A stretch of DNA of 20,190 nucleotides from Cochliopodium minus (GCA_024220525.1 JAMYWO010000371.1:14421-34610); one strand, 5' to 3'; counted from the first letter of the stretch, positions 9,934 to 19,753 are shown. Notes: generated by a model not told the origin, from the sequence alone. Program-made: numbers and translations.

Positions 9934-12900
9934 TTATTTTTTATTTATGGGTTTGTCTATTCTGTCAAAGAGATCTTTAAACTCGTTGTCTTCATCTCCT
10001 TTTTGTATTTCTGTTTTGAATTGGTAAATAAAGTTCCACAAAATAGCCAAAGCGTCTTGTTCTACATCTACAGGAACAACCAAAGAAGACTGACTCGCAA
10101 CATATCTTGGTTCAGGACCCATCAACTGTTTATAAAATTCTCTAATCTAAAATTAAAAATAAAAAAAATAAAATTTTTTGATAAAGAGAAATTATAATAA
10201 GTGGCCGAAAGGAAATCTAAAAAAAATAAATTGAAGAAAAAAAGTTGTTCAAAAAATGAATAAAAAATTAAATTTTTTTGAACAACTTTAAACTGTTTTA
10301 AAATTTTGGGCATTCAAAATAAAAGAAAATTATTAAAAACATAAAAAATAAAAAATAAAAAATAAAAAATAAAAAATAAAAAATAAAAAATAAAAAATAA
10401 AAAATAAAAAATAAAAAAAACCACGGAAAAAAATTTTAAAAAAAATAGGAAACAAATTAAAAAAAATTAAGAAAGATAAAAAATACCTTGGGTATTTCTT
10501 GTTCAATAAAGTCATCAAAAGGAGCCAAATATTCATTTTTGATGGAAGGTTCAGTCTCATTGGCCAAATTCTGCAAAATTCTACTGATGTTAGTCAACTC
10601 CTTTTGAGCCTCTAAACTCACTTCTTCTGTGGTGTTTGCATAGGAGTTGGGACTGACTAGAGCAGGATTGAGTGCTCTTAAAATCAAAAACCCTCCTATT
10701 GCTTTGAATTGGGTGTCCGTATCAAACTTCGTTCCTACTTGTTTAAATACATGTTTCATCATTCTTTTTTTTAAAAAAAAATTTTAAAATAAAAAAAAAA
10801 AATTTTAAAAAAAAATTATTAATAAAAATAAAAATAAAAATAAAAAAATAAAATAAAAATAAAAAATAAATAATAAAAAAAATTAAAAAAAATTAAAAAA
10901 TAAAAATTAAAAAAAAATTAATTTAAAAAAAAATAAATAAATTAAAAAAATGAAAATAATAAAAATAAAAATAAAACTAAGAATACTTTTTTATTATCAA
11001 AAAATTTTAAACCTTTTTAAATCAGAAGGCATTACGGGAGAAGAAGTTACAATTCTTCTTTCTAATTGTGTTAAATATAAAAGAAGCTGATAACTGTTTG
11101 CTTTGACGTAAAGCTCATCGACATCTCCCAACTGTTGAGGGTTTAATTCTGTTGTGTTATAGTCCATTTGAATTCCTAAAGAAATTAAAAAATAAAAAAT
11201 TTTAAAAAAATTAAAAAAAATAAAATTAAAAAAAATAAAAATTTAAATTAAAGAATAATAAAAAATAAAAAATGATAAAATAAAAAATAAAAATTTAAAT
11301 AAAAAAATAGTTTATAATTTATAATAAAAAAATAAAAAATAAAAAATAAAAAAATAAAAAATTTAAATAGTTTATAATTTAAAATAATAAATTTAAATAG
11401 TTATAATTAATAATAAAAAAATAAAAAATATAATAATAAAAAAAATATTTAAAAAATAAAAAAAAATAAAAAATAAAAAATAATATAATTTATAATATAA
11501 AAAAAACCTTCTGATTCAAAATTGTTATTTTTAGGTTTATTGTCTTTCTTTGCTGCCTTGTTTGACTTTATGATGATTTCGTGTATTAGTGTGGCATTGA
11601 CCCACCAGAGGTAATATAAACAATTTAACTTGATATAACTTGAAAAAAAAGCAGTTGAAGGGCTTCCCAATCTAAACAAGGTTCCTAATAAAAATATTTT
11701 TTTATTTTTATTTTTTATTTCAAATTTTTTTATTTCAAATTTTTATTTATTTTTTTATTTTTATTTTTGACTTTTTTATTTATATTTATTCTTTCTATTT
11801 ATTATTTTCTATTTTCTATTTTTTATTTTTATTTTTGTTATTTTTCTTTTATTTTTATTTTTTTTTAAAAAAATTTATTTTTTTATTTTATTTATATTTT
11901 TTGATTTTTTTATTGGAGTACCTTTAGATTTCGCGTTAACTAATTCAACAGTTATCCAATTTTCAAAAAGATCAACCATGAGAGGTTCGTTTTGGAAGAC
12001 GTACATCAAAGCTTTTGGAATTTCTTCAATATGTTCTCTTTTCTCACTAATAGCAGGTGTCATCATATTCACTTTTCAAAAAAAAAAATACTTTTATTTT
12101 ATTTTTAAATTTAATAATATTTATTTTATTATTTGTTTTCTTTTTTTCAATAATTTTTTTTATTTTTATTTTTTTCATTAAAAATTTATTTATTTAACAT
12201 TATTTTAATTACTTTTAAATTAAATATTAATCATTTTGGTTAATAATTTTTTTAACAATTTTTTTTTATTTTTTGATTTTTCATAAAAGTTTTTTTTAGT
12301 TTTTAGTTTTTAAATGTTTTATTTTTGATTACCTAAACCCAGATTTTTAGTGAGTTCAGATTTTAGGAATTTGAGATCGTTTTCACGGAGAAGGGTGTCA
12401 TAAACTTTCAGGTAGGAAGGAGGGAAAACAACGTTTTGGAAAATTGGTTTTTTGAGGTCTGGATCTGATTCTCCCTTTCTCCTTGCAAGTAAAAGAAACA
12501 AAAGTAGAAGAAGAAGCAACAAAAATAAGAATCCTAATCAATTATAAAAAGATAAAACAAAATAAAACATAACAAAACATTAAAAACTATTAATTAAAAT
12601 TAAAAATTTAAAAATAAAAATTATAAACAATTTGAAAAAAAGTTAATCTTATTAATAAGAAAAATTTCAAAAAAAAAAATGATCTAAATTAATAAATTTT
12701 TTAAATAAAAAAAAGAAAACAAATTAAAAAATAAATCAAAAAATAAAAAAAAAATTAAAACAAAAACAAAAAAATAAATTGAAAAAATAAAGTACCTCCT
12801 CCTAAACCAGCCCCCAAACCAATTTGTAGAGATCTATTATTCGAACAGTCATTTCTGGTAGAACAATCGATGACGGAGCAAATATCTCCCTTGAACCCCT

Positions 12901-15900
12901 TGAAGCAGGTGCAAACATTGGTTGAAGTACAGTTCCCGTTACCTGAGCAATCTTTTTTCCCCGAACAGTCAAAAAGACTACAATCCACTCCTTTGAATCC
13001 TTGGAAGCATTTACAAGTAAAGGGAGAAGTCTATTATTTTTTTTTTGATTTAAAAATAAAAAAAATTAAAATATTTCAATAATTAAAAAAGGGAAATTTT
13101 AATTAAAAAAAAATTATTTTCAAAAAATTAAATATTTTTGTTGATTTAAATGTATTTTTTTTTTATTTTTTGTTAATTTTTTTTTACACATAACCCATTT
13201 TTGCTGCAATTCTGAAGGGGAGTACAATCAAAAGAATCACATCTTTCACCAATTATACCACTGTTGCAAGTACACTTATTGGGACCTTTTTGAAAAAAAA
13301 ATAAGCAAAAAACAAATTAAAAAAATTTTGAAAAAAAAATTTTAAAATAAATCAATAATTTAAAATTAAAATAAAAAAATTTTAAAAAAAATTTAAAAAA
13401 AATTTATAAAAATTTTTAAAGGACAAATTTTGGTCACCTGTACATATTCCATTTCCACTACAATCAAGCGACAAAGAGCAATCAAATCTACCACAACGTG
13501 CACCAGCATATCCTACGTTACAAGTACAAGTATTTGGTCCTTTTATTAAAAAAAAAAAAAATTTAAAATTTTATTAATTTTCTTATTTTTATTTTCATTA
13601 TTTTTTATTATTTTTATTTTTATTATTTTTTTATTAATTCTTGATAATTTAATGAAATTTAATTTGATACCGGAACATGTTCCATTTCCACTGCAATTAT
13701 TATTACAAACAAAATTTCTGCAAGTAGCTCCATCGTATCCATTGTTACAAGAACATATGTTTGGTCCTTTTTTTCCCAAATAAAATTTATAAAAATAAAA
13801 ATTATTGAAAAAAAAAAAAATATTTAAAAATTATAAACAAAATATTAAAAAAAAATTAAAATAAATAATGAATATTAATTCAAATTTTTTTAAAAAAATG
13901 CTGTAAGGAATAAATTATAAATTAAATAATAAAATATTAAATGAAATTACCAATACATAAACCTTGTCCGTTACAATTTGCCACCAATGAACAGTCATAT
14001 CCCGTGCATGTTGTCCCAGAATACCCAATATCACAGGTACAAGTGTTTGGTCCTTTTATTTTTATTGTTTTAATTTATTTTTAATTAAATTTTAATTAAA
14101 TTTATTTACCAGAACATGTCCCATTTCCACTACAATTAGAAACGAGTGAGCAATCAAAATTTTGGCAAGAAGTCCCAAAGTATCCCACATTACAAGTACA
14201 ATTATTTGGATCTAAAAATAAAAAAATAAAAAAAAATTTTAATAAAAATCGAAAAAGAAAAAAGAAAAAAGAAAAAAATAAAAAATAAAAAAGAAAAAAA
14301 TAAAAAATAAAAAAAAATTTTAAAAATAAAACAATTTTTTCAAAGGATAAAAAAAAATAAAAAAAAAAATATATAATAAAAAACAATAAATCATAAAAAA
14401 TTTTTTACTTGTACAAGCTCCTCTGCCATTACAATTTGAAACTAAGGAGCAATCAAAGAGAGTACAACCAGAACCAGTATAACCCAAAATACAAGAACAC
14501 GAATTTGCTCCTTTTTTAAATTAAAAAAATAAAAATTAATAAATTTTAAATTAAAGATTCGAAAGAAGAAAAAAAAAAAGTTTTACCAGAGCAGTTTCCT
14601 CTTCCATTACAATTATTTACTTGAGAACAATCAAAAAGATCGCAATTTGTTCCAGTGTATCCCAAATTACAAGTACAATTATTAGGACCTAAAAATGTAA
14701 TTTTTTAAAAATAAATGTATATAAAAAAAAATCAAAAATAAATAATTAAAAATGATCACAAAAAATAAAAATAAAAAATAAAATGAATAAAATAAAATTA
14801 ATAAAACAAAAATCTCAATAAATTACCAATGCATGATCCTTTCCCAAAATTACAATTATTGGAAACTGAGCAGTCATATTGTGTACATTGAGAACCAGTG
14901 TATCCTAGATTACAAGTACAAGTGTTGGGACCTATTCATTTAAAAATTATAAAAAATAAAAAAAAATAAAAAATAAAAATAAAAATAAAATAAAAAAAAT
15001 CAAATAAAAAAAATCAAATAAAAAAAATCAAAAAAAATAAAAATAAAAATAAAAATAAAATAAAAATAAAAAATAAAATCAAATAAAAAAAAAATCAAAA
15101 ATAACAAAATTACCGGTACAAGTCCCATTTCCTGTACAATTATCCACAAGAGAACAATCAAATGTATTACAAGTAGAACCAATATATCCTGAAACACAAG
15201 TACATTGATTTGGACCTTTAATAAAAGAATTTTAAAAAAAAAAACCAAAAAATTCAAAAATATTATAAATAAAAATATTTAAAAAAATAAAAAATAAAAA
15301 ATATTTAAAATAAATTAAAAAAATAAGTACCAGAACATGATCCAAAGGCACCACAATCAATTAAATCGCATACAGGTTTATTACAAGCAGGTCCAGTGTA
15401 TCCAGATGTACAAGTACATTGGTTAGGTGTAACACAAGTACCTTTTTTGTGATTGAAAAATAAATAAAAAAATATTAAAAAATTATTAAATCAAAAACAT
15501 TAAGAACCTGGAAGACAGTTTTGAATTGATGAACAATCAGGCGTATTGCAAGATGCTCCTAACCATCCAGCAAAACAAGAGCAGTTTCCTGGAGATGTAC
15601 CTTCAAAACAATAAAATGAAAAAATATGAATTATTTCAAAAAAAAAAATTAATTGAAAAAAATTAAAAAAAATATAAAATAAATTTGGAAAAAAAAAAAA
15701 TTGATAAATATTAGAAAATTTAAAAAAAATAAATTGTTTTATTTTAAAAAAATAAATTGTTTTATTTTAAAAAATAAATTGTTTTACAAGTTCCATGACC
15801 GTTACAGTTATTTTGGTTTGAACAAGAAATGATGTTACAAACTGTCCCGCTATATCCTGGATCGCACCTGCAAAGATTAAGTCCGATACATGTTCCGTTG

Positions 15901-17612
15901 TTACAAGGAAGAGTTGAGTTACCACAAGCACCTGTCTGAAGAATATCACATCCAGTTCTTTAAAAAAATTAAAAATAATTATTTAAAATTATTTATTTTT
16001 ACTTACAAAAAAAAAATAAAATTGAAAATTACCCACTCCAACCTGGGTCACAATCTTTTTCGAAAAGCATTGAAATATTTTTTGATTGAATAAAAAATTT
16101 TCTTTTTACCAACACAATTCCCGTTTGAACAGTTTCCGTGACCGTTACAATTATTTCCAGCTATGTGAATAATTTAATTTTTTAAAAAAAATTTTAAAAG
16201 AAAAACAAATTACCACCAGGACAAGCTAGAAATAAAAAATAGAAATAAAAAATAAAAAATAATTATTTTTTAAAAAAAAATATTTTTAATTTTCACCTGC
16301 ATTAAATGTAATTCTTACAGTTTCATCTGTCCAAGAAGTACCAGCATTCAAAGAAACATTGACATTATTTGCACCTGCAGCGAAAGTGGTGCCGAAAGGT
16401 AGAACTGCAGTGATGGTGTTTTGATTAACTATTGTCACATTGGTGAGGAGGTTAGATCCCACCATTACTCGTATTGGATTTGAACTTGTGGTAAAATTGT
16501 TAAAAAAGTTTTCTCCTGTTATTGTTATTGCTGTATTATTTCCATCAAATCCATACTTTTAATTTAAAAATGTTTGAAATAAAAATCAAAAAGTTTCAAA
16601 AAAATTTTTTTTTTTTTTTGAAAGAAATTTTTACTATTGTTGAAGGAGATGCTGACAATAATTTTGTATTTAATGTGTATGTAACATTAGCTTTGACATA
16701 AAAAAAATTAAATGCGGTGTTTGAACTGATAGCAAGAGAGTAAAAATTGATGTAGAAACCACTGTTCAAAGAAGATGCTGTCCAAGGTATGCTTGTAGGT
16801 GTATATGAACAAACAAACAATGTTGAGCTAGAGTAAGTACAATTCGAAGTGGCTGTTACGGTAGTTTTGTTGCTGAAAAAGTTAAATATCTTTTTTTATT
16901 TTATAATATAAATTCAAAGAAATAAATGAAATGGATTTTTTTTTTACAGCAATGGTTGCTGATTTAGTTCCCGAAGATCCAATATAAACTTTATGTGAAT
17001 TAGAAAAAGAAAAAATTTAAAATTATAAATTTCTTAAATCGAGATTTTTACTTTGAAGAGAATTTATGACATTATTTGTGAAAGATAAAAAGCTCAATGG
17101 TACTGATACATTCATTATTTTTGATATCCCTCCTGCATTTGCTATCGTCACAGTCCCCTTTTTAATAAAAATTTTTTTATTATTTGGCATCTCCTGCATT
17201 TAAATGATTATTTTGTTGGGTATTGAATGGATAGATAGATTGGAGTATATAAGGATGAGAATAAGAAGAATATATAAGGAATAAGTCTATTTTACAAGCG
17301 ATATATTATAATTATAAAAATTAAAATCTCAAAATCTATCTCCATCTCGTTATTCTAGAAAGATATTTGATGGTATATTGAATTTTTATTAATTTAAGAA
17401 TAGTTTTAATATACAGCAGTAGTATCACTTGAATCACATATGAATCCTATATTGGTGATGGATGCCCCTGTGCCATTCTGGGTTGGATTGGAATTGCAAT
17501 TCTGACCAACCGATGAACCAGGAAAAGATAGAACACCAAAAATGGTGGAAAAAGATAAATCGAAAAAGATAAACAAGAAAATTAAAATTGAATTAATTTT
17601 AATTTTTCTCAT
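9934..17612 (-). CDS. Single-pass receptor: TIG and EGF ectodomain with cytoplasmic RasGAP
   Basis: 27 exons join without a frame break to about 1,214 aa. Exons: 17612-17415, 17157-17052, 16988-16948, 16889-16635, 16555-16297, 16225-16214, 16160-16110, 16054-16033, 15957-15788, 15600-15508, 15441-15331, 15215-15114, 14931-14827, 14688-14587, 14510-14409, 14211-14110, 14052-13951, 13766-13671, 13539-13438, 13285-13188, 13030-12796, 12533-12333, 12071-11922, 11684-11508, 11175-11013, 10763-10487, 10146-9934. Order: signal peptide (1-22), beta-rich region, IPT/TIG (about 192-287), EGF-like repeats (about 288-808), one membrane helix (813-838), RasGAP (to the end). The cytoplasmic half should speed GTP hydrolysis on a Ras-family GTPase, and the ectodomain should bind a ligand or neighbouring cell. 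Arg943 in TLFRLGS is the likely arginine finger. The tightest test of the fusion is the 12796/12533 splice, which creates the membrane helix. A second RasGAP copy lies just upstream. Confidence 0.85.
10241..10289. repeat. Perfect 16-bp inverted repeat inside last receptor intron
   Basis: AAAGTTGTTCAAAAAA (10241-10256) is the exact reverse complement of 10274-10289, with a 17-nt A/T loop. It lies within the 340-nt intron between the last two RasGAP exons. In the transcript it would form a strong hairpin. It is not flanked by a recognisable element. Confidence 0.9.
10341..10418. repeat. Period-7 (ATAAAAA) tandem repeat in receptor intron
   Basis: About ten near-perfect copies of a 7-bp A/T unit, in the same intron as the inverted repeat. 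This is a simple repeat with no coding meaning on either strand. Confidence 0.95.
11176..11507 (-). other. Low-complexity intron of the RasGAP region
   Basis: This 332-nt intron lies between the arginine-finger exon and the next RasGAP exon. It consists almost only of A and T, with repeated TTTAAATAGTTTATAATTT-like blocks around 11300-11420. Nothing else is visible in it. Confidence 0.8.
12333..12796 (-). other. Splice junction that builds the receptor's membrane helix
   Basis: Exon 21 ends (12796) with SLQIGLGAGLGG in phase 1. Exon 22 (12533-12333) continues with FLFLLLLLLLLFLLLARRKG. Joined, they give about 26 hydrophobic residues (813-838) followed by the basic stop-transfer ARRK, then an acidic juxtamembrane region (GESDPDLKKP). 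The helix is complete only when both exons are joined, which is the strongest evidence that the EGF ectodomain and the RasGAP are one protein. Donor is GTACTTT and acceptor is TTGATTAG. Confidence 0.88.
13188..15441 (-). repeat. Array of phase-1 symmetric EGF-repeat exons
   Basis: Ten consecutive exons of 111, 102, 105, 102, 102, 102, 102, 96, 102 and 98 nt. The first nine start and end in phase 1; the last runs from phase 1 to phase 0. Each encodes a shifted EGF unit of about 34 aa with the pattern GPNxCTCNxGYxGxxC followed by FDCSLVxNCxGxGxC. Each intron therefore cuts an EGF between its fourth and fifth cysteine-bearing segments. Together with flanking exons 6-10 and 21 they make about 15 EGF-like repeats of the short, six-cysteine, tenascin-like kind seen in dictyostelid and Naegleria surface proteins. 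No calcium-binding EGF consensus is seen. A sixteenth half-repeat abuts the membrane helix. Confidence 0.85.
15729..15786 (-). repeat. Tandem 22-23-bp repeat starting at a receptor splice donor
   Basis: About 2.5 copies of a 22-23-bp unit. On the minus strand the first copy starts exactly at the donor after exon 9 (GTAAAACAATTTATTTTTT). The following copies start ATAAAACAATTTAT, with A replacing the G of the donor. Confidence 0.85.
16297..17612 (-). other. Signal peptide, beta-rich N-terminus and IPT/TIG domain exons
   Basis: Exons 1-5 of the receptor. Exon 1 encodes a signal peptide (MRKIKINSILIFLFIFFDLS) followed by a Ser/Gly/Asn-rich segment with several N-glycosylation sequons. Exons 2-4 encode beta-strand-like sequence with paired cysteines (SNCTYSSSTLFVCSYTP). 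Exon 5 is a good match to an IPT/TIG immunoglobulin-like fold: YGFDGNNTAITITGENF, then a variable loop, then VTIVNQNTITAVLPFG. TIG domains occur in plexins, Met-like receptors and dictyostelid cell-recognition proteins. For exon 4 I chose the acceptor ending at 16890 because the closer CAG at 16873 breaks the frame. Confidence 0.75.
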
Positions 17613-17736
17613 TTTTTTTTAATTTTATAATTATAATTAAATATAAATCAAAAAAAGAGGATTTCCAAATATTTTTTTTGTGAATTTTTTTTCTTTTTGA
17701 ACAATTTTTTTTTAAATTTTAAAAAGTTTTTAATGA
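17613..17736 (-). promoter_or_regulatory. Short spacer upstream of the receptor gene
   Basis: Only 124 bp separate the stop of the upstream RasGAP copy from the receptor's ATG. The spacer is T-rich with no distinct motif. Either this is a very compact promoter, or the receptor is read from further upstream through the paralogue. Confidence 0.4.
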
Positions 17737-19159
17737 TTATTTCTTATTGAATGGTTTATCTATTCTGTTGAAAAGATCTGCAAATTCGTTATCTTCGTCT
17801 CCTTTTTGTATTTCAGTTTTGTGTTGGTAAATGAAGTTCCACAGAAAAGCGAGAGCGTCTTGTTCAGCTTCACTTGGGACAGATATGACAGATCTAGAAT
17901 CTATTTCCTTTGTCTCGTTTCCTATAAGCTCATGATAAAAGTCTCTCATCTATAAAAAAAAAAAAAAATGTAAAAAAAAAAAATAAAAAAAATAATTAAT
18001 TATAGAAAAAAATGTAAAGAAAAAAAAAAATAATTAAAAAATTCTTACTTTTGGAATTTCTTGTCTTACAAAGTCATCAAAAGGAGCCAAATACTCATTC
18101 TTAGTGGAAGGTTCAGTCTCATTGGCCAAATTCTGCAATACTCTACTGATGTTGGTCAATTCTTTTTGAGCGTCAATGTTAACTTCCTCTTGTGATACTC
18201 CGTATTTCACGGAACTGAGGAGAGCAGGATTGAGTGCTCTTAAAATCAAGAAACCTCCTATTGCTTTGAATTGGGTGTCCGTATCAAATTTCGTTCCTAC
18301 TCTCTTGTATACGTGTTTCATCATTCTTTAAAAATATCAATAAAAAAGTAATATAAATAAAAAAATAAAAATATTTTAAAATAAAATTATTTAAAACAAT
18401 AATAAAAATATTACTAAGAATATCTATTATTTTCAAAAAAATTTTAAACCTTTTTAAATCAGAAGGCATTACGGGAGAAGAAGTTACAATTCTTCTTTCT
18501 AATTGTGTTAAATATAAAAGAAGCTGATAACTATTTGCTTTGATGTAAAGCTCATCGACATCTCCTAACTGTTGAGGGTTTAATTCTGTAGAATTAAAAT
18601 CCATTTGAATTCCTGACAAAAATTAAAAAATAAAAATAAATAAAAATTAACAAAATTAATAAAAAATAAAAAATTAAAAAATAAAAATTAAAATTTAACC
18701 TTCAGATTCATATTGATTATTTTTAGTTGCGTATTCTTCATTTTCTGATCCTCCCTTTTTAGTTTTTCTGTTTATTTCGTGGACAATCGTAGCATTGACC
18801 CACCAAAGATAATGAAGACAATTCAAACGAATATAGTTTCCGAAGAAAGCAGTAGCAGGGCTTCCTAATCTAAACAAAGTTCCTAAAAAAAAATTATTTG
18901 CAAAAAAAAAAAAACTTTAATGAAAAATTAAATAATAAAATTTTATTTTAATTAAAAATTAAATAAAAAAAATTTATTTTAAAATAAATAAAAAAAATTA
19001 AAAAGAAACCTTTCGAGTTAGATGCTATTAGTTCTAATGTGATCCAGTTTTCGAATACATCAACCATTAATGCATCTCCTTGGTAAATGTAAGCAAGAGC
19101 TTTTGGAACTTCTTCTATGTTTTCCTTCTTCAAAGGAATGAAAGGAGTCATCAAATTTA
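17737..19159 (-). CDS. RasGAP-domain paralogue lacking ectodomain and membrane helix
   Basis: Five exons (19159-19010, 18882-18700, 18612-18450, 18325-18049, 17949-17737) have the same phases as receptor exons 23-27 and the same lengths except one (183 versus 177 nt). The arginine-finger loop (GTLFRLGSPATAFF) and FLILRALNPALLS are intact, and I see no stop or frameshift. The first exon has a usable acceptor (GATTAG before 19159), as if it followed a missing membrane exon. Upstream, though, there is only simple repeat and then a gene on the other strand. If it starts at the internal ATG 19151 it encodes a soluble GAP of about 325 aa. It may instead be a dead 3' fragment of a second receptor gene whose frame has not yet decayed. 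Confidence 0.75.
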
Positions 19160-19187
19160 CTAATCAAAAAAAAATGAAAAATATGAA

Positions 19188-19233
19188 AAAATAAAAAAAT
19201 AAAAAAATAAAAAAATAAAAAAATAAAAAAATA

Positions 19234-19270
<37 letters not shown>

Positions 19271-19290
19271 AAATAAAAAAATAATGAAAA
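19188..19290. repeat. Period 6-8 A/T simple repeat at a gene junction
   Basis: About seven copies of an 8-bp TAAAAAAA-type unit run into 6- and 7-bp variants. The tract lies exactly between two 5'-incomplete genes facing away from each other. Confidence 0.9.
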
Positions 19291-19327
19291 ACAAAAAATA
19301 AAAATAAATAAAATAAATTTTTTTTAG

Positions 19328-19753
19328 ATCGAAAGGGAAGAAGAGGAGAAACAAAACAGTAGTCCTTATTTTTGTTTGGGGAAATTTTGCCACGAGAGAA
19401 CCAACCTCTACCACCAACTCCAGCACTACAAGCACCACCTCTTCGAGAAGATTCAGTACGATCTCCAGAAACTCGAAGGTAAAGACAAAGTGAAGAAGAT
19501 TGAGAAGTTCATACAAAACAATGAGTTGATCAACAATGTAAAAAAAAAATTGATTTTTATCAATTATATTTTTTAATTTTATTGTTTTATTTTTTATTTT
19601 TTATTTTTTATTTTTTATTTTTTATTTTTTATTTTTATTTTTATTTTTTAAATTTTTAATTTTTTTTTTTTCCAATAGTATTTTTCTCAGTACAAACATT
19701 TGATTGAAAAGGCTGAGAGGTTCGGGACCACTAGCGAAGGAACTGATAACTGA
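19328..19753 (+). CDS. 5'-incomplete gene, helical charged C-terminus, unknown
   Basis: Two exons (19328-19537 and 19679-19753) join in phase 0 to 94 residues ending in TGA. The first begins right after a TTTTTTTAG acceptor with an in-frame stop just before it, and contains no ATG in its first part, so at least one upstream exon is needed. None can be found in the 160 bp of simple repeat upstream, beyond which lies the opposite-strand RasGAP copy. The protein is highly charged and helical (start IEREEEEKQNSS, then QYDLQKLEGKDKVKKIEKF and YFSQYKHLIEKAERFG), with a Cys pair (CLGKFCHER). Codon choice is less A/T-rich than nearby genes. I do not recognise the family. It is probably a severed gene end. 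Confidence 0.55.
19585..19655. repeat. Period-7 T-rich simple repeat in intron
   Basis: Repeated ATTTTTT units inside the 141-nt intron (19538-19678) of the preceding plus-strand gene fragment. Confidence 0.85.

Larger units (their letters stand above)
9934..12071 (-). other. Cytoplasmic RasGAP domain exons of the receptor
   Basis: Five exons (150, 177, 163, 277 and 213 nt). The domain starts with an all-helical segment, then shows GTLFRLGSPSTAFF, which matches the arginine-finger loop of NF1 (TLFRGNSLA). Later comes KAIGGFLILRALNPALVSP, the hallmark FLR motif helix of RasGAPs (positions 1077-1081). Both catalytic elements are intact, so activity is expected. The tail (QKGDEDNEFKDLFDRIDKP) is shared with the upstream paralogue. 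I see no C2, PH or split Rho-binding insert, so it is not a plexin GAP by sequence. Confidence 0.9.

Noticed and set aside
9934-12533. RasGAP exons as a gene separate from the EGF exons
   Set aside because: The exon starting at 12533 has no ATG, its first codons are the second half of a membrane helix, and the phase matches the last EGF exon exactly.
14102-15257. Phe/Leu-rich minus-strand frames near 14220-14386 and 15000-15110
   Set aside because: They read through A/T introns; the poly-Phe stretches are translated simple repeats, not membrane segments.
16873-16988. Alternative receptor exon join using the CAG acceptor at 16873
   Set aside because: It shifts the frame and gives an early stop or a poor reading of the preceding exon; the AAG acceptor at 16890 keeps a TIG-like sequence.
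19160-19516. Minus-strand frame of 118 codons upstream of the second RasGAP copy as its missing N-terminus
   Set aside because: It is antisense to better-supported plus-strand coding sequence and translates simple repeat into Phe runs; it has no LRR, EGF or clean membrane exon and no splice phase match that I could establish.
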